From positions 1 to 59,311 of the forward strand of contig JAQXZE010000041.1 of assembly GCA_029227055.1 (NCBI GenBank): a stretch of 59,311 bases of DNA. Reading direction: 5' to 3'. Positions 49,922 to 59,208 of this stretch are shown here, in pieces (within the stretch, counting starts at the first letter, position 1; each line of letters starts with the position of its first letter). The position numbers were made by a program, and so were the translations under genes. The notes below the pieces were generated by a model, which did no database searches, had not been told where the DNA came from, and saw only the letters and a list, made by a program, of their open reading frames with translations. The stretch comes from Oscillospiraceae bacterium (GTDB lineage Bacteria > Bacillota > Clostridia > Oscillospirales > Acutalibacteraceae).

Positions 49922-50550
49922 TGACTGTAAAGACGGTAGCGAGGGATAAAAAGCATCAGGTAAGGGTTAAATTTGCCGACGACAGCTTTGTGCTTTTAGA
50001 CCTTGATGTTTACAATGCGTCGCCCATAAAAGAGGGGGACGAAATAAGCGAAGACTTATTAAAAGAGCTTAAGGCGCGCTCTGATTATGAGCGCGCTCGT
50101 CAGAGGGCGCTATGGTATCTAGACCAAAAGGCATATACCGAAAAAGCCCTCTTTGATAAGCTTAAAACGGCGGGCTTTAAAGAAGCGTCGGCGGCAGCTG
50201 TAATATGCCGTTTTAAAGAGTTAGCTCTGCTTGATGATAGGCGTTATGCCTTGGATTTTGCCGAAAGGGCGGCAGAGAGTAACATCTCAAAGCGTGAAAT
50301 TTCCCAAAAATTATATTTAAAGGGTGTTCACAGAGATATAATAAAAGAAACTTTAGATTCGGTTTTTGTAGACGAAAACGAACAAATTCAAAATCTTATA
50401 GAAAAAAAGTATAAAAGAAAGCTCGAAAATCCCGATAAGGTGCAAAGCGTTTATGCCGCCCTTATAAGAAAAGGATTTTCATACTCTGCTGTGAGAGATG
50501 CCCTAAAGGCATACAGCGAGGAACTTTTATATAAAAGCGAGGAATTTTAA
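49921..50550 (+). CDS. recX: Regulatory protein RecX
   Basis: A 209-residue RecX, which limits RecA filament growth. Three-helix repeats are clear: ARQRALWYLDQKAYTEKALFDKL, CRFKELALLDDRRYALDFA and KGVHRDIIKETLD. An extra N-terminal beta segment (about 1-50) is common in Gram-positive RecX. Coupled to recA (TAATG-type overlap) and to rimO. Confidence 0.93.
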   Translation: MTVKTVARDKKHQVRVKFADDSFVLLDLDVYNASPIKEGDEISEDLLKELKARSDYERARQRALWYLDQKAYTEKALFDKLKTAGFKEASAAAVICRFKELALLDDRRYALDFAERAAESNISKREISQKLYLKGVHRDIIKETLDSVFVDENEQIQNLIEKKYKRKLENPDKVQSVYAALIRKGFSYSAVRDALKAYSEELLYKSEEF

Positions 50551-51872
50551 TGTACAAGGTTAGTATGGTGTCCCTGGGATGCCCTAAAAATCAGGTTGAT
50601 GCAGAGGCGATGCTTTATTCCTTAAAGGAAGCGGGTTTTGAAATCGGAATACCCGAGGCTGATGCTGATGCAATCATAATAAACACCTGCGGATTTATAG
50701 CAGACGCTAAACAAGAGGCGATTGAAAACATACTCGAAGCCGCAGAATATAAAAAGGAAGGTAACTGTAAGGCGCTTATAGTAACGGGCTGTCTTGCAGA
50801 GAGATATAAAGACGATGTAACAGAGGAAATTCCCGAGGTAGATGTTTGCGTAGGAATTGGCTCGAATAAGGATATAGCCGAAATCGTGAAAGCCGCTATT
50901 GAGGGAAAATGTGAAAACACTTACGGCGAAAAGGATGCCCTCGATTTAAACGCAAAGCGTATTTTGGGCGGATATCCTTTCTCGGCATATTTAAAGGTAG
51001 CTGACGGCTGCGATAACTGTTGCACCTATTGTGCAATTCCGAAAATCAGAGGAAAAATGCGAAGCCGAAAGCTAGAGGATTGTGTAAGCGAGGCTAGACA
51101 CCTTGCCGAAAACGGAGTGACCGAGCTTATCGTTGTAGCGCAGGATACTACCGCCTACGGTACCGATATCTACGGAAAACCGATGCTATGTGAGCTTCTC
51201 GCCGAGCTTTGCAAAATAGAGGGACTTCATTGGATAAGAACCCTTTATACATACCCCGAGCGTATTACCGACGAGCTTTTGGATTTAATAGCAAAAGAAG
51301 AAAAGTTAGTACCTTATCTTGATATCCCCATTCAGCATATAGATAAGGATATCTTAAAGCGTATGAACAGAAAGGGCGATAGCGATAGCATATCGGCGCT
51401 TGTTTCTAAAATCAGAGCAAAAATTCCTGAGGCCACAATAAGAACAACTTTAATTACAGGCTTCCCAGGTGAAACCGAAGAGCAGTTTGCCGCTATGGAC
51501 GAATTTGTAAAGAACACACGCTTTGATAGACTTGGCTGTTTTGCATATTCCGCAGAAGAGGATACCATAGCCGCCTCCTTTGATGACCAAGTTGCCGAGC
51601 AGACAAAGGTCGACAGAGCCGAGCATATTATGGAAACTCAGCTCGATGTTGTAAGAGAGAAGAACGAGGAAAAAATCGGCAAGGAAACAGAAGTATTAAT
51701 CGAAGGCTTTGACGATTATATCAAATGCTATTTCGGAAGAACACCTGCAGATGCTCCCGAAGTGGACGGAAAAATCTTCTTTTTAGCCGACCGTCCACTA
51801 GTTATCGGAGATTATGTTAAGGTTCAGATTAATGATACACTAGAATATGATTTGTTAGGAGAACTGATTTAA
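50550..51872 (+). CDS. rimO: Ribosomal protein uS12 methylthiotransferase
   Basis: A 440-residue radical-SAM methylthiotransferase. The N-terminal UPF0004 domain supplies cysteines in SLGCPKNQVDAE, NTCGF and TGCLAERY for one 4Fe-4S cluster. The radical-SAM site is CDNCCTYC with AIPKIRGKMRSR (about 150-169). A C-terminal TRAM domain (from about 375) binds the target. It modifies Asp of ribosomal protein S12. Sits between recX and pgsA, two bases before pgsA. Confidence 0.95.
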   Translation: MYKVSMVSLGCPKNQVDAEAMLYSLKEAGFEIGIPEADADAIIINTCGFIADAKQEAIENILEAAEYKKEGNCKALIVTGCLAERYKDDVTEEIPEVDVCVGIGSNKDIAEIVKAAIEGKCENTYGEKDALDLNAKRILGGYPFSAYLKVADGCDNCCTYCAIPKIRGKMRSRKLEDCVSEARHLAENGVTELIVVAQDTTAYGTDIYGKPMLCELLAELCKIEGLHWIRTLYTYPERITDELLDLIAKEEKLVPYLDIPIQHIDKDILKRMNRKGDSDSISALVSKIRAKIPEATIRTTLITGFPGETEEQFAAMDEFVKNTRFDRLGCFAYSAEEDTIAASFDDQVAEQTKVDRAEHIMETQLDVVREKNEEKIGKETEVLIEGFDDYIKCYFGRTPADAPEVDGKIFFLADRPLVIGDYVKVQINDTLEYDLLGELI

Positions 51873-51873
51873 A

Positions 51874-52470
51874 ATGAGTATGAACACACCGAACAAGCTT
51901 ACAATAGGCCGTATGATTGCAACCCCCATCTTTATGGCGGTAATGCTTATAGAAGCTCTGCCCTACAGATTTTTGATATCCCTTATTTTGTTTGCCGCCG
52001 CATCCCTTACTGATATGATAGACGGCAAAATGGCAAGAAAATATAATCTTGTTACCGATTTCGGTAAGTTTCTAGACCCTCTTGCCGATAAAATGCTCAC
52101 AACCGCCGCATATTTAGGCTTTATCTTTGTGTTTAAGGATACTAAATACGCTTGGCATATGGTAGCTATCGTATTTATCGTTTTATTCAGAGAGTTTATG
52201 GTGTCGTCTTTACGCCTTGTAACCGTTTCTTCGGGCGGTAAGGTGGTTGCCGCTAATATGTGGGGCAAGGCAAAAACCGTATCTCAGATGGTAGGTATAG
52301 TGTTAGCTCTTTTCGGATATGTTTTGATTAAAGACTTCGGTCTTTTATCAGTAAAACCCGTTTTTGATATCGTTATAGTAGCACTCTTTTGGTTGTCGGC
52401 TCTGCTTTGTGTGATTTCAGGCGTTATCTATTTAAACGGCTGTAAGGAGCATATCGACCCCTCAAAATAA
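51874..52470 (+). CDS. pgsA: CDP-diacylglycerol-glycerol-3-phosphate phosphatidyltransferase
   Basis: A 198-residue integral membrane enzyme making phosphatidylglycerol-phosphate. The CDP-alcohol phosphotransferase signature is complete: DMIDGKMAR...G...D...D within residues 49-75 (DFGKFLDPLADKM). Five or six helices. The start MNTPNKLTIGRMIATPIF is typical of PgsA. rimO-pgsA adjacency is frequent in Firmicutes. Confidence 0.94.
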   Translation: MSMNTPNKLTIGRMIATPIFMAVMLIEALPYRFLISLILFAAASLTDMIDGKMARKYNLVTDFGKFLDPLADKMLTTAAYLGFIFVFKDTKYAWHMVAIVFIVLFREFMVSSLRLVTVSSGGKVVAANMWGKAKTVSQMVGIVLALFGYVLIKDFGLLSVKPVFDIVIVALFWLSALLCVISGVIYLNGCKEHIDPSK

Positions 52471-52495
52471 TTTTTAATTTCGGAGTGAAATAATA

Positions 52496-53140
52496 GTGTT
52501 TGACCGTATAAGAGAAGATGTACGGGCAGTAATGGAGAGAGACCCTGCCGCCCGTAACTTTTGGGAAATATTCTTTTTGTATCCGGGTGTAAAGGCTATA
52601 AGAATGCATAGAAGAGCGCATTTTTATTATAAGCATAAGCTTTATTTTCTCGCCCGTCTCGTATCGCAAAGAGCGGTAAGAAAAACGGGTATCGAAATAC
52701 ACCCCGGGGCAACCATCGGCCGCCGTCTTGTAATAGACCACGGCACAGGTATAGTTATAGGTGAGACCGCCGAGATTGGCGACGATGTACTGATATATCA
52801 GGGCGTTACCTTGGGCGGTACAGGTAAGGATGTCGGAAAGCGCCACCCAACTATTGGCAATAATGTTATGATTAGTGCGGGAGCTAAGGTGCTAGGCCCC
52901 TTTAAAATCGGGGATAATTCCCGAGTGGCTGCAGGTGCCGTTGTTTTAAGCGAGGTGCCGCCTAATTCTACGGTTGTGGGCGTGCCTGCAAAGGTTGTCC
53001 GTCAGGACGGTAAAAAAATCGAGCGTGCCCCCCTCGACCAAATCCATATTCAAAACCCCGTTCAGCAAGAAATTGACCGTTTAGAAAAACAGATTGCTGA
53101 GCTTAATGAGAAAATTTCGGCTCTAACAGATAAGGAGTAA
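52496..53140 (+). CDS. cysE: Serine O-acetyltransferase
   Basis: A 214-residue enzyme for the first step of cysteine synthesis, acetylating L-Ser. A short N-terminal helical domain precedes a left-handed beta-helix of hexapeptide repeats (about 65-160) with HPGATIGRR, DHGTGIVIGETA, and RHPTIGNNV, which contain the catalytic His and Asp. A C-terminal coiled coil (about 183-212) is present. GTG start at 52496 with CGGAG upstream. It is 4 bp before cysS, a common pairing linking Cys synthesis to charging. Confidence 0.94.
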   Translation: MFDRIREDVRAVMERDPAARNFWEIFFLYPGVKAIRMHRRAHFYYKHKLYFLARLVSQRAVRKTGIEIHPGATIGRRLVIDHGTGIVIGETAEIGDDVLIYQGVTLGGTGKDVGKRHPTIGNNVMISAGAKVLGPFKIGDNSRVAAGAVVLSEVPPNSTVVGVPAKVVRQDGKKIERAPLDQIHIQNPVQQEIDRLEKQIAELNEKISALTDKE

Positions 53141-53144
53141 TTTT

Positions 53145-54524
53145 ATGAAAATTTTTAATACCCTCACAAGAAACAAGGACGAGTTTAAACCCATAAACGA
53201 AGGCGTTGTAAAAATTTATGCCTGCGGTCCTACCGTTTATAACTTTATTCATATAGGAAATGCGCGTCCCTTATGCGTGTTTGATGTATTGCGCCGTTAT
53301 CTTGAGTGGCGCGGCTATAAGGTAGAGTTTGTTCAGAACTTTACCGATATTGACGATAAGCTTATAAAGAAAGCAAACGAAGAGGGTATAACTGTACCCG
53401 AGGTTGCAGAGCGCTTTATTAAGGAGTTCTGGGTAGACGCTAAAGGCCTTAATGTAAGAGAGGCTACCTACCATCCGAGAGCTACCGAGAATATCAACGA
53501 AATTCAGCGTATAATTTCAGAGCTTGTAGAAAAAGGCTTTGCCTATGAATCGGGCGGAGATGTATATTTCAGAGCTAAGAAATTCGACGAATACGGCAAG
53601 CTTTCTCATCAGCCTTTAGAGGATTTAGAGGCGGGCGCTCGTATAGGTGTTGCAGAAATTAAGGAAGACCCGATGGATTTCTGTCTTTGGAAAGGCGCCA
53701 AACCCGGTGAGCCGTTTTGGGATTCGCCTTGGGGTAAGGGTAGACCCGGTTGGCATATTGAGTGCTCTGCTATGGCAGAAAGATATCTCGGTAAAACTAT
53801 TGATATCCATTGCGGCGGTCTTGATTTAATCTTCCCCCACCACGAAAATGAAATTGCTCAAAGTGAGTGCGCAAACGGTTGCGAGTTTGCTCATTATTGG
53901 ATGCATAACGGATTTATCAATGTTGATAACCATAAGATGTCTAAATCGTTAAACAACTTCTTTACGGTAAGAGATGTTGCAAATATTTACGGTTATGAGC
54001 CGATTCGTTATCTTATGATTTCTTCTCAGTACAGAAGTCCTATAAACTACTCTGTTGATATTATTGAACAGGGCAAAAATGCGCTTGAGCGTCTTTATAC
54101 CTGCCGCGATAATCTTGACTTTGCACTAAAATCTGCAGAAGAGGGCGGAAGCGCACCTGAATTTATAGAAAAGCGCAAAAATGAATTTATTGATGCTATG
54201 GAAGACGACCTTAACACTGCAGACGCAATCGGCGTATTCTTCAATCTTGTAAGAGATATAAATACAACTGTTGCTGCAGGCGCTAAAAAGGACACTTTAA
54301 ATGCAATGGCAGAAATTTTTGATGAATTTGCATTTGTTTTAGGTCTTGTATATAACCGCAAGAGCGAAGATTTAGATGCAGAGGTTGAGGCGCTAATTGA
54401 AGAGCGTACCGCCGCTAGAAAGGCAAAGGACTTCAAAACTGCTGATGCTATAAGAGATAAATTAAAGGAAATGGGTATCACACTTGAGGATACTCCGCAG
54501 GGTGTAAAATGGAGCCGCAGTTAA
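53145..54524 (+). CDS. cysS: Cysteinyl-tRNA synthetase
   Basis: A 459-residue class I synthetase. Signature motifs: IHIGNARP (HIGH), zinc ligands in YACGPTVYN and HIECSAM with CGGLDLIFPHHENE, and HKMSKSLNN (KMSKS). The C-terminal anticodon and helical domain ends VKWSRS. Preceded by AAGGAGTAATTTT. The last 16 bp overlap the next methyltransferase gene. Confidence 0.97.
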   Translation: MKIFNTLTRNKDEFKPINEGVVKIYACGPTVYNFIHIGNARPLCVFDVLRRYLEWRGYKVEFVQNFTDIDDKLIKKANEEGITVPEVAERFIKEFWVDAKGLNVREATYHPRATENINEIQRIISELVEKGFAYESGGDVYFRAKKFDEYGKLSHQPLEDLEAGARIGVAEIKEDPMDFCLWKGAKPGEPFWDSPWGKGRPGWHIECSAMAERYLGKTIDIHCGGLDLIFPHHENEIAQSECANGCEFAHYWMHNGFINVDNHKMSKSLNNFFTVRDVANIYGYEPIRYLMISSQYRSPINYSVDIIEQGKNALERLYTCRDNLDFALKSAEEGGSAPEFIEKRKNEFIDAMEDDLNTADAIGVFFNLVRDINTTVAAGAKKDTLNAMAEIFDEFAFVLGLVYNRKSEDLDAEVEALIEERTAARKAKDFKTADAIRDKLKEMGITLEDTPQGVKWSRS

Positions 54525-55243
54525 TAAAGCGCGAACCTTTAGGTAACGGCTTTTATGTAAATGTGTCGGCGCATCATACCTTTGGCACCGATGCGATATT
54601 ACTTGCTGACTTTGCAAAGGCAAAGACTGCGGATATTCTTTGCGACCTTGGAACAGGCTGCGGCATAATCCCCCTTTTAATGCTTAGAAATAAAAAGCTT
54701 AAAAGTGCTGTTGGGGTTGATATAAGTGCTGAAGCGGCAACGCTTGCAAGGCAGACTATCGCAGAATTAGGCATAGAAAATTTTAGTATAATAGAGGGGA
54801 ATTTGACCGATTTAAAGGGCAAAGTCCCCTTTGGCGTACATACGCTTGTTACCTGTAATCCGCCATATAAGGCAAGCGGTGCAGGAATTAAAAACAATGA
54901 TAAAACCATTATGACCGCAAGGCACGAAATCGAGTGCACGCTCGAGGATATAGTGTCTGTAGGGGCGAGACTTTTGCAGACCTCGGGCAGACTTTGTATG
55001 TGCCACCGCCCTGAGAGAGCGGCAGAGCTAATGCGTCTGATGTCGCAGTATGGCGTAGAGCCAAAAAGGCTAAGACTTGTCTGTCAGCGCAAGGGCGAAG
55101 AGCCGTGGCTTATTCTTTTAGAGGGCAGACGCGGCGGAAAAACAGGGCTTCGCATAGAGCCCACCCTCTATGTAGAGGAAAATGGGGCTTTAAGTGATGA
55201 AATGATTAAAATTTACGGCGCATATAAGGAGGCGTATCTGTAA
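54509..55243 (+). CDS. TrmN6-like SAM-dependent methyltransferase
   Basis: A 244-residue Rossmann methyltransferase of the YfiC/TrmN6 type. CDLGTGCGIIPLLML is the SAM motif (about 46-60), GVDISAEAA the acidic second strand, and TCNPPYKASG the N6-adenine catalytic NPPY. The family modifies A37 of tRNA-Val, but Firmicute members are not all characterised. It starts inside cysS and ends 1 bp before rsmI. Confidence 0.88.
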   Translation: MEPQLIKREPLGNGFYVNVSAHHTFGTDAILLADFAKAKTADILCDLGTGCGIIPLLMLRNKKLKSAVGVDISAEAATLARQTIAELGIENFSIIEGNLTDLKGKVPFGVHTLVTCNPPYKASGAGIKNNDKTIMTARHEIECTLEDIVSVGARLLQTSGRLCMCHRPERAAELMRLMSQYGVEPKRLRLVCQRKGEEPWLILLEGRRGGKTGLRIEPTLYVEENGALSDEMIKIYGAYKEAYL

Positions 55244-56068
55244 ATGTCGGGAAAACTTTATGTTGTAGGTACGCCTATCGGCAACCTTTCGGATTTTAGT
55301 CCGAGAGGGATAAAAACGCTCGAAGAGGTCGACTTCATAGCGGCAGAGGACACAAGAGTTACCTTAAAGCTTTTAAATCATTTTGAAATTAAAAAAGAGC
55401 TTGTTTCCTATTTCGAGCATAATAAAAAGGGAAAAGGCGAATTTATAATAAACCGCATTTTAAGTGGTGAGTCGGCGGCGGTGGTATCGGACGCGGGTAT
55501 GCCCGCTATTTCCGACCCCGGCGAAGAGCTTGTGGCTTTAGCTCATCAAAACGGAATAGAGGTAGAGTCGGTACCGGGACCGAGCGCTTTTGTAACGGCG
55601 CTCAGTATTTCAGGAATGGACTGCCGAAGATTTTGCTTTGAGGGATTTTTGCCAATAGATAAGTCAGAGCGCAAAGAGGCGCTATCAAGGCTTCGGAAAG
55701 AAACGAGAACAATGGTCTTTTATGAAGCGCCCCATAAACTAAAGCAAACCCTAAAGGATTTTTCCGATATATTTGAAGAAACACGGGAAATCGCAATTGT
55801 AAAAGAGATTACAAAGCTGCACGAAACTGTTTTAAAAACAACACTTTTTGAGGCTTTAAAATATTTTGAGGAAAACACACCCAGAGGCGAATATGTAATA
55901 ATTTTAGCGGGAGCAAAGGAAGAAAAAAGAGAAGAAATTTCGGTAGAGAGTGCTGTTTTGCTCGCAAAGAAATTTATAGAAGAAGGAATGTCGGTATCTG
56001 CGGCGGCTAAGGCGGCGGCAGAGGAGACGGGGATCAGGAAAAACGAGATATATCGAAGCCTGATATAA
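55244..56068 (+). CDS. rsmI: 16S rRNA 2'-O-ribose C1402 methyltransferase
   Basis: A 274-residue tetrapyrrole-methylase-fold enzyme. LYVVGTPIGNLSDFSPRGI, AAEDTRVT, VVSDAGMPAISDPG and VPGPSAFVTALSISG are the classic RsmI motifs, and a C-terminal HTH-like segment (VSAAAKAAAEETGIRKNEIYR) is present. Directly follows the TrmN6-like gene, a frequent order. Confidence 0.96.
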   Translation: MSGKLYVVGTPIGNLSDFSPRGIKTLEEVDFIAAEDTRVTLKLLNHFEIKKELVSYFEHNKKGKGEFIINRILSGESAAVVSDAGMPAISDPGEELVALAHQNGIEVESVPGPSAFVTALSISGMDCRRFCFEGFLPIDKSERKEALSRLRKETRTMVFYEAPHKLKQTLKDFSDIFEETREIAIVKEITKLHETVLKTTLFEALKYFEENTPRGEYVIILAGAKEEKREEISVESAVLLAKKFIEEGMSVSAAAKAAAEETGIRKNEIYRSLI

Positions 56069-56094
56069 ATCGGTGCTTTAAGAGGGAGTTAAAA

Positions 56095-57588
56095 ATGGAA
56101 GAAAAAAACAACAATTTTAACAATGACGAAAAATTTGAGGACATAGTTTCCAATTCAAAAAAACCCAAGGCAAGCGACTTTGTTTTTGAGGATTTCTATA
56201 GCTATTCAAATGAAAAGCATTTCAAGAAAAACCGCCGAGGGATAAGAAAGATTTTATGTATCGGGGATTGGTGGAAAGAGAGAAAGCGTTGGCAGAAGGC
56301 AGTTATGCTGACTATGATTTCTCTTGTGTTAGTCCTCGCAATACTTATAGGCGTTATAATTAATGTGTTTGATTATAATTACAATGATATTACCTCAAAG
56401 CCTGAGGATTTGGGCTTTGAACAGGTAATTGACGAAGGGGTTACCAATGTCGCCCTTTTCGGTATTGATACAAGAAATTCAAAATCCTTTAAGGGTCTTT
56501 CTGACAGTATAATGATTTTAAGTCTTAATCACAAAACCAAAAAGGTTAAGATTATTTCTGTTTTAAGAGACACCTTAGCCCCCATTACCTATAACGGCAA
56601 AACCATTTATACAAAAATAAACAGCGCTTATTCGAGAGGCGGCCCAGAGCTTGCGATAAAGACCTTGAACAAGATTTTTGGCCTTGATATTTCGGAGTAT
56701 GCTACAGTAAACTTCTTCGGAATGGCAGAGATTATAGATGCGGTAGGCGGCATTGATGCCGAGCTTACCGAGGATGAGGTTATCTCTACAGGCAACTACA
56801 ACGGCAAGCACGGTATTAACGATATGATTCGTGAGGTTTGTCACCAAATGGGTATCGGCAGCTCTAAATATATTGTTAAGAAAAGCGGAAAGCAGCATTT
56901 AAACGGAATTCAGGCGGTTGCCTATTCCCGTATAAGATACTGCCGCAATATTTGGGGCACTAATAACGACCACGGCAGAACCGACCGGCAGCGTTATGTT
57001 ATGGAGCAACTTTTCAACAAGGCATTAAAGATTGAAAAAACGAAGTATTTAAAACTCATAAAGGAGCTTATTCCCTATACTGAAACATCTTTTTCGCCAA
57101 CAGAGGCTTTAAATCTTGCAACCTCAATTCTTCTCCATTCTCCAACCTTTGACCAAACAAGAGTTCCTATGTACGAGTATCAGATGACAGCGCCCTCAAT
57201 ACAGGGTGTCGGCTCTTGCACATATTATGATTTGGATTATGCCGCAAAGATTATAAAGGCATTTATTTACGAGGATATTTCTCCCGAGGATTATATGGAG
57301 CAAAACGGTATCGAGAAAAACAACTGGTATACAGGACCCACATATAAGCCGAGCAGTTCTGGCAGTCAGAGTAGCTCGTCGAGCGGAACCGGCAGCGGTA
57401 CTGAAAGCAAGCCGCAAAATCCGGAAACACCTGAAAACCCCGAAAATCCCGAAAACCCTGAAAATCCGGAAACACCTGAAAATCCCGAAAACCCCGAAAA
57501 CCCCGAAAACCCAGAGACACCTGAAAACCCCGAAAATCCTCAAACCCCCGGCGGTGACGGCGGCGAGGTTCCACCTGCTACGGAGTAA
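56095..57588 (+). CDS. LCP-family cell wall polymer ligase with PENPE tail
   Basis: A 497-residue LytR-CpsA-Psr protein that would attach wall teichoic acid or another polymer to peptidoglycan. A cytoplasmic N-terminus (about 1-75), one transmembrane helix (about 76-98), and the extracellular LCP domain with FGIDTRNSKS, LSDSIMILSLN, SVLRDTLAPI, KINSAYSRGG and the Arg-rich RTDRQR region. The tail from about residue 420 is Ser-rich, then roughly a dozen PEN/PET triplets (codons mostly CCNGAAAAN), a probable wall-spanning spacer. The antisense strand has a long but spurious open frame here. Confidence 0.93.
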   Translation: MEEKNNNFNNDEKFEDIVSNSKKPKASDFVFEDFYSYSNEKHFKKNRRGIRKILCIGDWWKERKRWQKAVMLTMISLVLVLAILIGVIINVFDYNYNDITSKPEDLGFEQVIDEGVTNVALFGIDTRNSKSFKGLSDSIMILSLNHKTKKVKIISVLRDTLAPITYNGKTIYTKINSAYSRGGPELAIKTLNKIFGLDISEYATVNFFGMAEIIDAVGGIDAELTEDEVISTGNYNGKHGINDMIREVCHQMGIGSSKYIVKKSGKQHLNGIQAVAYSRIRYCRNIWGTNNDHGRTDRQRYVMEQLFNKALKIEKTKYLKLIKELIPYTETSFSPTEALNLATSILLHSPTFDQTRVPMYEYQMTAPSIQGVGSCTYYDLDYAAKIIKAFIYEDISPEDYMEQNGIEKNNWYTGPTYKPSSSGSQSSSSSGTGSGTESKPQNPETPENPENPENPENPETPENPENPENPENPETPENPENPQTPGGDGGEVPPATE

Positions 57589-57595
57589 ATAGGTT

Positions 57596-57769
57596 ATGAC
57601 AAAATGTGATACTTGCGCAAACTATATTTATGACGATGAATACGGGGAGTATTTTTGCGATATAAATCTTGATGAGGATGAAATGGTTCGATTTTTAAAG
57701 AGCGAGACTAAAAATTGCCCGTATTATAACCCCTTTGACGAATACAAAATCGTAAGAAAACAAAATTAG
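57596..57769 (+). CDS. Small four-Cys protein, DUF6472-like
   Basis: A 57-residue protein: MTKCDTCANYIYDDEYGEYF then CDINLDEDEMVRFL, a CPYYNPFDEYKIVRKQN end. Two CxxC-like features (KCDTC and the later single Cys residues) suggest metal binding. It matches the short DUF6472 pattern common in Clostridia. It lies between the LCP and plsC genes on the same strand, with TAGGTT as a weak ribosome binding site 7 bp after the LCP stop. Confidence 0.8.
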   Translation: MTKCDTCANYIYDDEYGEYFCDINLDEDEMVRFLKSETKNCPYYNPFDEYKIVRKQN

Positions 57770-57782
57770 GAGAAAACCTTTA

Positions 57783-58616
57783 ATGTTATATGTTTATTTA
57801 GTGGCGGCGGCGGTAAGTATACCTGTCTTGGATAGCTTTGTAAATATCCTCCATAATGAGAATTCTTGGTGGACAACTCCGCTTTTGTTTATAGGAATTT
57901 TTCTAGGTCTTATAATTCTTCATTTCGGCGTTGTTTTAACCTCGATAACGCTTATAAGGATGGATAGCGACCCCGATAAATTTTCAGGTTATATAAGAAA
58001 AATTATAAGTCTTACATTGCCTATCTTTTTCAAATTAGCGCGTGTAAGGATTGATACAAGCGGACTTGAAAAGGTGCCCGAGGACACAAGATTTTTGCTC
58101 GTTTCAAATCATTTGGATAATTTTGACCCTGCGGTGATACTGAATGTTTTGCCTGAGGCTGAGCTTGGATTTGTCGGTAAAAAGGAAATATATGAAACAA
58201 TGCCGATAGTCGCCCGTGCTATGCATAAATTGCACGGACTGCCGATAGACCGCGAAAACAATCGCGAGGCGGCAAAAACCATAATCAAAGCTACTCAGAT
58301 TATCAAAGAGGATAAAGCTTCAATCGGTATTTTCCCCGAGGGCTATGTAAGCAAAACGGGAGAAATTTTGCCGATGCGAAACGGTGCATTTAAAATTGCA
58401 TACAAGGCAAAGGTGCCTGTAGTTGTATGTGTAATAGGCGGTACAGCCGAAATTTTCAAGAATATGTTCAGACGCAGAACAAATGTCTATTTTGATGTTG
58501 TACATACCTTCTCGGCAGAGGACTTGGAAGAAATGTCAACACAGGAGCTAGGCGAAAAGGTAACCGATCTTATGAAAGCGGCAAAAGCAAAAAGAGAAAA
58601 AGAAAAATCTTGTTAA
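57783..58616 (+). CDS. plsC: 1-acyl-sn-glycerol-3-phosphate acyltransferase
   Basis: A 277-residue lysophosphatidate acyltransferase. Two N-terminal hydrophobic segments (about 1-15 and 35-58) anchor it. Block I is VSNHLDNFDPA (HX4D), block III FPEGYVSKTGEI, and VPVVVCVIGG block IV. It converts lysophosphatidate to phosphatidate. Preceded by AGGAGAAAACC. Last gene of the long rightward series; a terminator follows immediately. Confidence 0.93.
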   Translation: MLYVYLVAAAVSIPVLDSFVNILHNENSWWTTPLLFIGIFLGLIILHFGVVLTSITLIRMDSDPDKFSGYIRKIISLTLPIFFKLARVRIDTSGLEKVPEDTRFLLVSNHLDNFDPAVILNVLPEAELGFVGKKEIYETMPIVARAMHKLHGLPIDRENNREAAKTIIKATQIIKEDKASIGIFPEGYVSKTGEILPMRNGAFKIAYKAKVPVVVCVIGGTAEIFKNMFRRRTNVYFDVVHTFSAEDLEEMSTQELGEKVTDLMKAAKAKREKEKSC

Positions 58617-58621
58617 AATAA

Positions 58622-58657
58622 AAAAACACAGCATACCTTGAAAGTATGCTGTGTTTT
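58622..58657. terminator. Bidirectional terminator after plsC
   Basis: AAAAACACAGCATAC/GTATGCTGTGTTTTT stem with a 7-nt loop, A-run and T-run on both sides, between convergent plsC and the S-component gene. Confidence 0.92.
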
Positions 58658-58669
58658 TCTATCTAATTA

Positions 58670-59182
58670 TTAAAATGAAATTTTTGCTTTTTTAAAAACC
58701 TTAATAAGAAGAATACCGAGTATTAGTCCTGCAACGCCCTGAACGGCATTGGCGGGTATATTAACAATTGAGGGGATAAAGCCGTAAAGTGCGCCCTCAA
58801 AGGTAAAGTAACCGAGTACCATAAAGCTCTCGGCTATTCCGCCGCCTATAATTCTAGATGCTAAATCGCTGAGTTTTCGGGTTGCAAATTTGAATGTGTA
58901 AAAAGCGATTACTGCCATTAGGCCCTTAATTATAAAGGTTGCAGGGGCGTATAGAAGATACCCCGAAAAGATATCGGCAAGGGCAGAGCCTATACCTGCG
59001 GCAAGAAATGCATAGAGGGGAGATAGTGTCCAACCTGCAAGCAAAACAACGCAGTCACCTAAATTTAGATACCCTTTAAGAGGCGAGGGTATTTTTATAA
59101 GCATCGTTGCCACGCAAACGAGAGCGGCAAGGAGAGATGCAATTACAATTTTTTGCAGTGTGTTTTTTGGGTTATTTTTCAT
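58670..59182 (-). CDS. ECF transporter S component, unassigned substrate
   Basis: A 170-residue membrane protein with about six helices. The N-terminal IVIASLLAALVCVATMLIKIP and the SPLKGYLNLGDCVVLLAGW segment with ALADIFSGYL are typical of ECF S components for vitamins or related compounds. It is preceded by a Nudix hydrolase gene on the same strand. No riboswitch is visible upstream within the window, so substrate is open; pantothenate, hydroxymethylpyrimidine or a similar molecule are guesses from family. Confidence 0.82.
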   Translation of the reverse strand: MKNNPKNTLQKIVIASLLAALVCVATMLIKIPSPLKGYLNLGDCVVLLAGWTLSPLYAFLAAGIGSALADIFSGYLLYAPATFIIKGLMAVIAFYTFKFATRKLSDLASRIIGGGIAESFMVLGYFTFEGALYGFIPSIVNIPANAVQGVAGLILGILLIKVFKKAKISF

Positions 59183-59208
59183 ATTTTTCCTCTTTTCCTT
59201 TTAATTTG

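Noticed and set aside
57196-57574. Two long leftward frames opposite the LCP tail
   Set aside because: They arise from the complement of the PEN-repeat codons (repeated Phe-Gly-Val/Arg-Gly-Phe) and have no ribosome binding site.
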